Shown here piece by piece: positions 1 through 5,271 of a DNA stretch of 5,271 bases. The notes beneath the pieces were generated by a model that saw nothing but the letters and a program-made list of their open reading frames with translations, had not been told where the DNA came from and did no database searches. The stretch's first letter is position 1; every line of letters begins with the position of its first letter. The translations under genes were made by a program, and so were the position numbers. The DNA is taken from assembly GCA_039188505.1 (NCBI GenBank), contig JBCCZC010000407.1:1-5271 (forward strand). The letters run 5' to 3'. Source of the stretch: JBCCZC01 sp039188505. Its GTDB lineage: Bacteria > Pseudomonadota > Gammaproteobacteria > Xanthomonadales > SZUA-38.

Positions 1-136
1 CGTCGACAAGCTGATGATCGAGGTCGACGGCCAGCTGATGATGATTCCGCTGAACAACGTCAAGTACATCAAGATCTCCCCGGCGCCGACGGAGCTGCCC
101 GACGGCGTCGTGAAGGGCGGGATTCTGATGACCTGA
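1..136 (+). CDS. 3' end of an unrecognised gene (44 C-terminal residues)
   Basis: Reading from base 2, an open frame of 44 codons runs to a TGA at 134-136; the start lies before the window. The residues alternate hydrophobic and polar (MIEVDGQLMMIPLNNVKYIK, then SPAPTELPDG), which suggests two short beta strands followed by a proline-rich turn, so this is probably the tail of a small beta-rich soluble domain. There is no membrane segment and no catalytic motif I can recognise. Codon use is GC-rich like the rest of the window, which supports real coding. I do not recognise the family and assign no function. It is transcribed toward the porin remnant, but the 146 bases between them carry no obvious link. 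Confidence 0.6.
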   Translation, partial: VDKLMIEVDGQLMMIPLNNVKYIKISPAPTELPDGVVKGGILMT

Positions 137-282
137 GGCGTTTCGCGGGAGCGGAAGCTGGTTCGGCCAGACTTTTCGAAGCGCGGTTCCCTGTTCACGG
201 CGGCTGCGACCGCGACCGGCGGGCTGGGGCCGTAGCCAAGGACTTCGTAGCGCAGAAAACGTGGGGCGGCGGTGCCTTGTAA
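137..282. other. Stretch with no convincing gene; broken upstream of the porin remnant
   Basis: All plus frames here are either stopped or lack a start with a ribosome binding site. The frame of the porin remnant is open from about 160 to the TAA at 280-282, but its translation does not resemble an OprB porin. Another frame (161-232, stop TAG 233-235) gives a short segment, SKRGSLFTAAATATGGLG, that looks like part of a signal peptide but has no start codon. The stretch may be a deletion scar of the porin gene's 5' part; that is inference. Confidence 0.4.
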
Positions 283-798
283 GACGGGAACAACTTCGAC
301 TTCGACACCTTCGATTCGGACGAACTGTTGAACCATGTCGAGATCGGCTGGACGCCGTCCTTCGAGAATCGGCGGAATAGCAAGGTCCAGCTCACCTACT
401 GGGAGAAGGACGAGCGCCCGGAGGCGGGCGTATCGTCAGGTGACGGCTGGCTGCTCACCGCCCACCACAAGTTCGACAATGGCGTGCTCCCGTTCATCCG
501 GATCGGCCATTCGGACGGCGGCGCCGGCGTGCCGGCGGAGGAAGCGGTGACGCTTGGCCTCGGCTACGATCGTCCGCGCCACGACCTGTTCAGCGTAGCG
601 CTGGGCTGGGCGGAGCCGTCGGAGGAGACGTTCGGGCCGGACCTCGACGACGAGTTCGTCCTCGAGACCTCCTGGAAATTCCAGATGTCCCCAAACGCCT
701 CGATTCTGCCCAACATCCAGTACATCCGGAATCCGGCCAGCAATCCGGGTGAGGACAGCACCTGGGTTGCCAGCCTGCGGGTGCGCTGGGATATCTGA
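283..798 (+). pseudogene. C-terminal fragment of an OprB-family carbohydrate porin
   Basis: OprB-type porins (PF04966) are outer-membrane beta barrels, usually around 400-450 residues, that take up sugars. Here about 171 residues remain, and they match the C-terminal part of the family as I know it: HVEIGWTPS, then TYWEKDERPEAGV, TFGPDLDDEF, a late strand NIQYIRNPASNPGEDSTWV and an ending in RVRWDI. The alternating pattern fits amphipathic barrel strands. The homologous stretch (DFDTFDSDELLNHVEIGW) starts before the only candidate start, a TTG at 328, which has no Shine-Dalgarno sequence. An in-frame TAA lies at 280-282. The signal peptide and roughly the first half of the barrel are absent. 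It is therefore best read as a 5'-truncated gene rather than a small protein. A sequence error upstream is possible but would not by itself restore the missing N-terminal half within this window. Confidence 0.72.
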
Positions 799-806
799 TC
801 GCAGCA

Positions 807-823
807 GGCGGCGACTCGCCGCC
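807..823. terminator. Short GC hairpin between convergent genes (possible bidirectional terminator)
   Basis: A perfect 7-bp inverted repeat, GGCGGCG then a 3-nt loop ACT then CGCCGCC, lies in the 38-bp gap between the stops of the plus-strand porin remnant and the minus-strand sulfatase. The position suits a shared terminator. Neither side has a clear T-run, so intrinsic termination is uncertain. Confidence 0.4.
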
Positions 824-836
824 GCCCCGCCGTGAC

Positions 837-2382
837 TCAGCGCGAAGGCACCTGCGAATTGATGAAGGTGCTGACGCTGTCGACCTGCAGGGCCATGCTG
901 GCCTGGCTCGGCGGATAGTCCCGGAAGCTCCGAACGAACCGTGCGATCTGCGCCCCGGCGGGTCCGAACACCCAGCTCCGGTTCTCCGCCCACTCATCGT
1001 AGCCCCGGGCGTGGATGAACCGCTCGAACGGATCCAGCTTCAGATTGATGATGAACGGCGTCGATAGCGGCACCTGCTCGGCGCGGAACCACTCCTCCTG
1101 GTCGATGAACAGGAGTTTCCAGTCGCCGTAGCGCAGGCCGTGGAACATGGTCTCGGTGAAGTAGTAGAACTCCTTGCGCAGGGACGGCCCCTGCTGGAAC
1201 AGGATGCGGCTCTGATCGAAGCCGTCGAGGTGCACGCGGTAGGTCTTACCGCCGATCTCCTTGCCCTCGAGCAGGTCGTCCTTGATCCCCTTTTCCCCGA
1301 CCCACGCCATGAGGGTCGGCATCCAGTCTTCCATCGTCATGAACTCGCCGGTCGCGGTCCCGGCGGGGATGCGGCCGTCCCATTTCACGAGCATGGGCAC
1401 GCGGAAGCCGCCCTCCCAGCCGCCAACGCCCTTCTCGCCATGGAACGGATGGTTGCCGCCGTCCGGCCAGGAGTTGCTGGCCGCGCCGTTGTCGGTTGAG
1501 AACATGACGATGGTGTTGTCGGCGACCTCGAGCGTCTCGAGCAGGTCGAGCAGCTCGCCCACGTCCATCGATCTCCATCATGCCGTCGGCGAAGAGCCCG
1601 TAGCCGCTCTTCCCGTCGTACTCCTCGTTGAGATTCGTGCGGTAGTGCATGCGGGTCATGTTGTGCCAGACGAAGAACGGCGTTCCCGCCTTCACGGCAT
1701 CGGTGATGAACCGCTTGGACTCGACGAGCACCTCCTCATCGAGATTGCGCTGGCGCTCGCGACCGAACTCACCGAGATCGCGCACTTCCTGCCTTCCGTC
1801 GGGAAGGGCTCGCGAGTGAATGACGCCGCGCTGCTTGACCCCGAACTTCTCCTGCGTCGCCTCGTCCTTAGGGAAGTCGTACTGCTCGGGGTACTCACCG
1901 GCGTTCAGGTGATAGAGGATCCCGAAGAACTCGTCGAAGCCGTGGACGGTCGGCAGATGCTCGTCCTGGTCACCGAGGTGATTCTTGCCGAACTGACCCG
2001 TCGCGTAGCCCTCCTCCTTCAGCATGCGCGCCAGGGTCGGATCCGTCGGCTGGATGCCCTCCTTGGCGCCGGGGAGCCCGACCGTGCTGAGACCGGTCCG
2101 CATCGGATACTGGCCCAGGATGAACGCGGCACGTCCGGCCGTGCAGGAGGCGTGGGCGTAGTGATCCATGAAGATCATGCCGTCGTCCGCGATCCGATCG
2201 ATGTTGGGCGTGGACCCGCCCATCATCCCCCGGTGGTAGGCGCTGATGTTCCACATGCCGATGTCGTCGCCCCAGATCACCAGGATGTTCGGCTTTTCCT
2301 GCTGGGCGTGTGCCGCGGCGCCAGCGAAGAGCAGGATTGCCGCCAGCACGCGAATGATTGGGTGAATTGCTCTGTTCTTCAT
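837..2382 (-). pseudogene. Secreted arylsulfatase-type sulfatase, split by a frameshift
   Basis: Sulfatases (PF00884) hydrolyse sulfate esters using a formylglycine made from Cys or Ser in the active-site signature. The first part (2382 down to about 1569, 271-272 residues) has a signal peptide with likely cleavage after AHA (residue 26), the metal-binding pair D39/D40 in WGDDIG, the signature C80-T-A-G-R84 (C80 codon at 2143-2145) and K133/H135 in GKNHLG. The second part (1568-837, 243 residues, other frame) has the metal-binding STDNG and the GEKGVGGWEGGFRVP segment with its active-site Lys. Together they give about 515 residues, normal for the family. The break sits at DGMMEID / MDVGELLDLL; loss of two bases (ATAT to AT) would explain it. 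All catalytic residues remain, so damage is recent or is a sequencing error. The product would be periplasmic or secreted and would need a maturation enzyme not seen here. The start is supported by GGAGGA just upstream. The substrate cannot be told. Confidence 0.88.
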
Positions 2383-2386
2383 TGCT

Positions 2387-2392
2387 TCCTCC
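2387..2392 (-). promoter_or_regulatory. Ribosome binding site of the sulfatase
   Basis: On the minus strand GGAGGA ends 4 nt before the ATG at 2382-2380. It fixes the start that gives a complete signal peptide. Confidence 0.75.
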
Positions 2393-2448
2393 GTGATGGC
2401 AATGGGGCGAGAGGACCGCTCGGCTTTCGCGTTGCTGTGTCCGGTTCG

Positions 2449-3369
2449 TCAGTATTTCTGGGGAACGTAGAGCTCCGGTCGCAGCGTGTCCCGCTCGTAG
2501 TCCTCGTTGAAGACCCGATCGGGAAGCCGCACCTCCTCCGTATCGATCTCCTCGTAGGGGAGCTGCTGCAGCAGGTGGTGCATGCAGTTGAGCCTCGCCC
2601 GCTTCTTGTCGTTGCCCTTGACGATGTACCAGGGCGCTTCCTCGATATTCGTGCGCGCGAACATCTCTTCCTTGGCCTTGGTGTAGGACTCCCAGCGGAC
2701 CCGCGACTGGAGGTCCATGGGGCTCAGCTTCCACTGCTTCAGCGGATCGTGGATCCGCATGAGGAACCGGAGCTGCTGCTCCTCGTCGGTGATCGAGAAC
2801 CAGTACTTGATGAGCTTGATCCCGGAGCGGACGAGCATCCGCTCGAATTCCGGCACGTCGTTGAAGAACTCCTCGACCTGGTTTTCCGTCGCGAAGCCCA
2901 TGACCCGCTCGACGCCGGCTCGGTTGTACCAGGAGCGATCGAAGAGGACGATCTCACCGCCCGCAGGGAGGTGCGGCACGTAGCGCTGGAAGTACCACTG
3001 GGTCGTCTCGCGCTCGGTCGGCGCCGGCAGGGCGACGACCCGGCAGAAGCGCGGGTTCAGACGCTGGGTGATCCGCTTGATGACCCCGCCCTTCCCAGCC
3101 GAGTCCCGCCCCTCGAAGATGACCACGACCTTCTCACCAGTATGCTGGACCCAGGTCTGGAGCTTGATCAGCTCGGCCTGGAGCCGCAGCAGTTCCCGGA
3201 AGTAGTGCTTCCGCTCGAGCGTCGGCGGATGGTGCTTCCGATAGATCTTGCGAATTTCCAGCGACAGGGCCGGCTCGGAGAGTTCGAGCTCGTAGTCCTC
3301 GTCCAGCGTATCGGCGAGCTCGGCCTCGAGCCAGTCGATGTCATCGTGGTCGTAGTCGGGGGGCGACAT
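2449..3369 (-). CDS. ppk2: Polyphosphate kinase 2, class I (PPK2)
   Basis: This cytoplasmic enzyme transfers phosphate between polyphosphate and nucleoside diphosphates; class I members such as Pseudomonas PA0141 mainly make NTP from NDP and polyphosphate. The 306 residues cover one complete PPK2 domain (PF03976). Visible parts are an acidic N-terminal stretch (residues 5-32), a helical lead-in (LLRLQAELIKLQTWV, about 60-74), Walker A GRDSAGKGG (87-95, K93), RITQRLNPR, TQWYFQRYVPHLP (123-135), the Walker B/lid segment FDRSWYNRAGVERVMGF (143-159, D144), and KLSPMDLQSR followed by the conserved APWYIV and KKRARLNC segments. The tail, ending ELYVPQKY, is also usual for this group. The start is supported by GAGGA 4 nt before the ATG. 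No key residue is missing. It lies 59 nt after the OmpA-type gene, with a hairpin between them, and 66 nt before the sulfatase. A role in nucleotide supply or stress survival is known for the family; a link to the envelope genes is only inference. Confidence 0.95.
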   Translation of the reverse strand: MSPPDYDHDDIDWLEAELADTLDEDYELELSEPALSLEIRKIYRKHHPPTLERKHYFRELLRLQAELIKLQTWVQHTGEKVVVIFEGRDSAGKGGVIKRITQRLNPRFCRVVALPAPTERETTQWYFQRYVPHLPAGGEIVLFDRSWYNRAGVERVMGFATENQVEEFFNDVPEFERMLVRSGIKLIKYWFSITDEEQQLRFLMRIHDPLKQWKLSPMDLQSRVRWESYTKAKEEMFARTNIEEAPWYIVKGNDKKRARLNCMHHLLQQLPYEEIDTEEVRLPDRVFNEDYERDTLRPELYVPQKY

Positions 3370-3373
3370 GGTG

Positions 3374-3378
3374 TCCTC
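3374..3378 (-). promoter_or_regulatory. Ribosome binding site of ppk2
   Basis: GAGGA on the minus strand, 4 nt before the ATG at 3369-3367. It lies in the 24-nt leader left between the upstream hairpin and the start codon. Confidence 0.65.
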
Positions 3379-3393
3379 GTGTCAGGAAAGGCA

Positions 3394-3420
3394 CCGGGCG
3401 GGGCACGCAACCCCGCCCGG
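3394..3420 (-). terminator. Strong GC hairpin after the OmpA-type gene (terminator or attenuator)
   Basis: A perfect 10-bp stem, CCGGGCGGGG and CCCCGCCCGG, encloses a 7-nt loop (3404-3410). It begins 8 nt after the OmpA-type stop codon. On the minus strand it is followed by TGCCTTTCCTGAC, a weak pyrimidine-rich tail rather than a clean T-run. It may end the sortase/OmpA transcript, reduce read-through into ppk2, or protect the mRNA 3' end. Confidence 0.7.
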
Positions 3421-3428
3421 CCGGTTCA

Positions 3429-4697
3429 TCAGCGAATACTGCGGAACTGAGCGACGGCATCCTTGCAGGACTGCTCGCGGGCGGCGCCGCGGAGGCAGTC
3501 GAGCTTGTCGACCACGGGCACCAGTGAGCAGCTTGCGGCCATGTCGTTGGCGCAGGCATCACCGATGATGTTGAGCTGCTGCTGGCGCCGCGACAGGGTG
3601 ATCGAGGTCTCCTCGAGTGAATCGACACACGCCTCGCCCAGGTGCCCGGCGTTCTCGTAAAGGCAGTACAGCAGCCGACCGTCGCCCGCCGCGACATCGC
3701 TGCAGTTGTCGCGGATCTCGTCAGCGCAACCGTCAAGGATCTCGCCGAACAGCGAGCTCGCGCTGCTGACGCCGATCACTTCGTTGAATTCGACCACCTC
3801 GACGATCTGACCGTTGGGCTTGCGGTAGCGCTTCGTCACCTCGACCAGGCCCGCCTCGCCGACCAGCGGGATCATGAAGCTGACCTCGGCGCGCCGGTTC
3901 GGGGCCAGGCAATCGACCAGGGCGTCGCCCGTCTTGGTGTCGCAGCTCACGATCGGTTCTGCTGAACCCTTGCCCATGGCGCGGACCCGATTTTCGGGCA
4001 CGCCCTTCGAGACCAGATAGGTGCGCGCCGCTTCGGCACGGCGCTTGGAGAGATCCAGGTTGTAATCCTCGGCGCCGATCCGGTCGGTGTAGCCAGCGAT
4101 GTCGATGAGCGGGACGAAATCGCCACTCTGGCCGAGCAGCGCGTCGAGCTGCGCCTTGCCGGCGTCGCTCAGCGCGTCGCTGTCGAAGCCGAAGGCCTCG
4201 TCGGCCTGGAGCGTGACCACCGACGTCATCGACTCAACGTCCTCGACGAAGATGCGCTCCTCGAAGGGAATCGCCGTCGACAGATCCCACACCATTTCCC
4301 AGCGATCCGAGGGTACGTAGATGGTCAGCTTCTGACCGCGACCCATGCTGTCGGCCGTACGCTTCTCGCCGTCCACGGTGAAGCTGAAGTTGCGATCCGG
4401 GCGGAAGGCAAACTCCCGAAGCGCCTGGTCCTGCGCATCGAGGGCGCGCAGCGTGACCATCTGGACCACGCTCGGATTGCGCACGTTGCGGCGGACGGAG
4501 ACGACGTCGGCCCGAATCTGGACGAACTCGGAGCCATCCCGGGCGACAACCTCACGGCATGCCGAAGAGATCTCCGGGAAGCGGTCGGTAACGACGCTCG
4601 CGAACTCGATATCCGAGCATTTGAGCTGGGCCGCGGCGGGGCCGGCCAGGAGCGAAAGCAGCAGGCCGCCGGCAGCGGCGAAACGAAACGGGCGCAT
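3429..4697 (-). CDS. Secreted OmpA-domain protein with C-terminal cysteine-rich (GLG1-like) repeats
   Basis: 422 residues. Residues 1-23 are a signal peptide with likely cleavage after AAA. Residues 24-155 form a domain I do not recognise, rich in alternating beta-type residues, with C27 and C47. Residues about 160-277 are an OmpA C-terminal domain (PF00691): FGFDSDALSDAG, then GYTDRIG, YNLDLSKRRA and NRRAEVSF. D205 and R220 sit 15 apart, as do the Asp and Arg that hold diaminopimelate in Acinetobacter OmpA, so peptidoglycan binding is likely. An insert there carries C252 and C263. Residues 324-411 hold two four-cysteine repeats like PF00839 (C-x7-C-x12-C-x11-C and C-x7-C-x10-C-x9-C, period 58). 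All 12 cysteines could pair, which fits an oxidising periplasm. There is no lipobox and no transmembrane barrel visible. The start has a strong GGGAGGT 7 nt upstream. The gene follows the sortase by 78 nt, probably in one operon. It has no C-terminal sorting signal, so it is probably not the sortase substrate. Confidence 0.9.
   Translation of the reverse strand: MRPFRFAAAGGLLLSLLAGPAAAQLKCSDIEFASVVTDRFPEISSACREVVARDGSEFVQIRADVVSVRRNVRNPSVVQMVTLRALDAQDQALREFAFRPDRNFSFTVDGEKRTADSMGRGQKLTIYVPSDRWEMVWDLSTAIPFEERIFVEDVESMTSVVTLQADEAFGFDSDALSDAGKAQLDALLGQSGDFVPLIDIAGYTDRIGAEDYNLDLSKRRAEAARTYLVSKGVPENRVRAMGKGSAEPIVSCDTKTGDALVDCLAPNRRAEVSFMIPLVGEAGLVEVTKRYRKPNGQIVEVVEFNEVIGVSSASSLFGEILDGCADEIRDNCSDVAAGDGRLLYCLYENAGHLGEACVDSLEETSITLSRRQQQLNIIGDACANDMAASCSLVPVVDKLDCLRGAAREQSCKDAVAQFRSIR
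3465..3554 (-). other. Cysteine-rich repeat 2 (residues 382-411), more divergent
   Basis: C382, C390, C401 and C411, including ACANDMAASC and LDCLR. It keeps the first Cys spacing (x7) and the Cys-Leu of repeat 1 but has shorter later spacings and lacks the Gly-Arg. The 58-residue offset from repeat 1 fits the roughly 60-residue period of the family. Confidence 0.6.
3627..3728 (-). other. Cysteine-rich repeat 1 (residues 324-357) of the OmpA-domain protein
   Basis: C324, C332, C345 and C357, with the core GDGRLLYCLYENAGHLGEAC. This matches the Gly-Arg-x-Leu-x-Cys-Leu pattern of the GLG1/FGF-receptor-type cysteine repeat (PF00839), known best from a vertebrate Golgi protein and also found in some bacteria. 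Confidence 0.7.
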
Positions 4698-4704
4698 GGT
4701 TGGT

Positions 4705-4711
4705 ACCTCCC
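4705..4711 (-). promoter_or_regulatory. Strong ribosome binding site of the OmpA-domain gene
   Basis: GGGAGGT on the minus strand, 7 nt before the ATG at 4697-4695. It is the best Shine-Dalgarno match in the window, suggesting high translation of this envelope protein and independent initiation after the sortase stop at 4776. Confidence 0.8.
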
Positions 4712-4775
4712 TTTACATGCGTGGAACGAAGACTAGCGGATCGAACGATAGGCGAATTTGATCAGAGTCCAGCGC

Positions 4776-5271
4776 TCAGCGATCGTGGGCGCTGGCGAAC
4801 GGGTCGACGGTCGCGGTTCCGGCCGGGCTCTCGGCCTCGCTCGGCTCACCGACCAGCGAGCCTCGCACGATGAACCGGTTGGGAGCCGAGCCCTGGAAAT
4901 AGAAGGGATAGCAGGTCACGAGCGTGATCGTGGCGCCGCCGTCGCTAGCGAGGACATCGACGTTGGACGGCTCGACGATGGTGATGTCGTCGACGCGATA
5001 GCGGTACTCCCCGTCGCGATCGATCGCGCGCAGCTCGTCGCCGACCTCGATGTCCTTCAGGCTGCGGAAGAAGCCATCGCGGTGCGCGGCAACGACGAAA
5101 TTGCCGATCTCCCCCGGGTTCGAGAACTGTGTCAGCTGCCCCGCCCCGAGATCCATCACGTGATCCGACGTGCCGGCGAAGATCGGCACCGGCACGGACT
5201 CGCCGGGGAGAAAGAGCATCGAACGCGTGAGGGGAATGCCACTCGCGGCGGCCTCCTCCCACTGGTCGATC
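4776..5271 (-). CDS. Class D-type sortase, 5' end outside the window
   Basis: Sortases (PF04203) are membrane-anchored cysteine transpeptidases that cut a C-terminal sorting motif and join the protein to an amine. The visible 164 residues form nearly the whole catalytic barrel. The frame stays open through the window edge, so the ATG at 5219 is internal: the 17 residues before it (IDQWEEAAASGIPLTRS) are coding-like, and the usual N-terminal membrane anchor must lie outside. Catalytic residues are His in AAHRDGFF (codon 5082-5084), Cys in TLVTCYPFYF (codon 4911-4913) and Arg in NRFIVRG, 12 residues after the Cys. The CYPFYFxGSAPxRFIVR form is typical of class D-like sortases of proteobacteria. 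The C-terminal tail after GSLVGEP is acidic and low in complexity. No sorting-signal substrate is encoded in this window. The gene precedes the OmpA-domain gene by 78 nt on the same strand. Confidence 0.92.
   Translation of the reverse strand, partial: IDQWEEAAASGIPLTRSMLFLPGESVPVPIFAGTSDHVMDLGAGQLTQFSNPGEIGNFVVAAHRDGFFRSLKDIEVGDELRAIDRDGEYRYRVDDITIVEPSNVDVLASDGGATITLVTCYPFYFQGSAPNRFIVRGSLVGEPSEAESPAGTATVDPFASAHDR

Noticed and set aside
436..997. Minus-strand open frames over the porin remnant
   Set aside because: They are Arg/Gly/Pro-rich shadows of the porin fragment and the sulfatase end; no motif supports them.
1560..1580. Programmed ribosomal frameshift in the sulfatase
   Set aside because: There is no slippery heptamer, no evident downstream stimulatory structure, and the family is not known to use one. 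Mutation or sequence error is simpler.
1261..3450. A very long plus-strand open frame (about 729 codons) across the sulfatase and ppk2 genes
   Set aside because: It is antisense to two genes with clear catalytic motifs, begins at a TTG, runs through the gap between them and gives a low-complexity protein like those produced by GC-rich antisense frames.
3429..3560. C-terminal sorting signal on the OmpA-domain protein
   Set aside because: The protein ends in a cysteine repeat and QFRSIR, with no LPxTG-like motif, hydrophobic stretch or following basic tail, so it is not an evident sortase substrate.
3429..4697. Calling the OmpA-domain gene pdsO
   Set aside because: The context beside a sortase is similar, but the length, the cysteine repeats and the class D-like sortase differ from the described system, so the symbol is not justified.
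4345..4761. Plus-strand open frame of 138 codons
   Set aside because: Antisense shadow of the OmpA-domain gene; Ser/Arg-rich, no recognisable domain and no ribosome site.
4698..4775. Promoter between the sortase and OmpA-domain genes
   Set aside because: The 78-bp gap has an AT-richer patch, but I could not find a -35/-10 pair with proper spacing that I would defend.
1..5271. CRISPR arrays, tRNA genes, insertion sequences or long direct repeats
   Set aside because: No regular repeat-spacer pattern, cloverleaf, transposase-like frame or terminal inverted repeat was seen on either strand.

Overview
The window comes from a GC-rich, Gram-negative bacterium, most likely a proteobacterium. The evidence is an outer-membrane carbohydrate porin remnant (OprB type), an OmpA-type peptidoglycan-binding protein with a signal peptide, a proteobacterial-looking class D sortase and a Pseudomonas-type polyphosphate kinase 2. 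I cannot name the genus. I saw no RNA gene, CRISPR array, insertion sequence or transposase.

Layout: positions 1-136 hold the 3' end of an unrecognised plus-strand gene. Positions 137-282 hold no convincing gene. Positions 283-798 (plus) are the C-terminal part of an OprB-like porin with no recognisable N-terminal part and an in-frame stop just upstream, so it looks like a broken gene. A short perfect hairpin at 807-823 separates it from a convergent block. Everything from 837 to the end reads on the minus strand. In transcription order these are a class D sortase (5' end outside the window), a secreted OmpA-domain protein with two C-terminal cysteine-rich GLG1-like repeats, a strong hairpin terminator candidate, a class I PPK2, and a sulfatase with a signal peptide that is split by a frameshift near 1568.

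How the genes may work together: the sortase and the OmpA/cysteine-rich protein are 78 nt apart and both act at the cell envelope, so they are plausibly co-transcribed and functionally linked. PPK2 and the sulfatase follow with short gaps (59 and 66 nt), but a 10-bp GC stem lies between OmpA and PPK2 and could limit read-through. The sulfatase and the porin fragment could be remains of a sulfated-carbohydrate uptake and desulfation module. Both are damaged, by real decay or by sequence error. The most novel-looking item is the OmpA plus GLG1-type cysteine repeat architecture beside a Gram-negative sortase.
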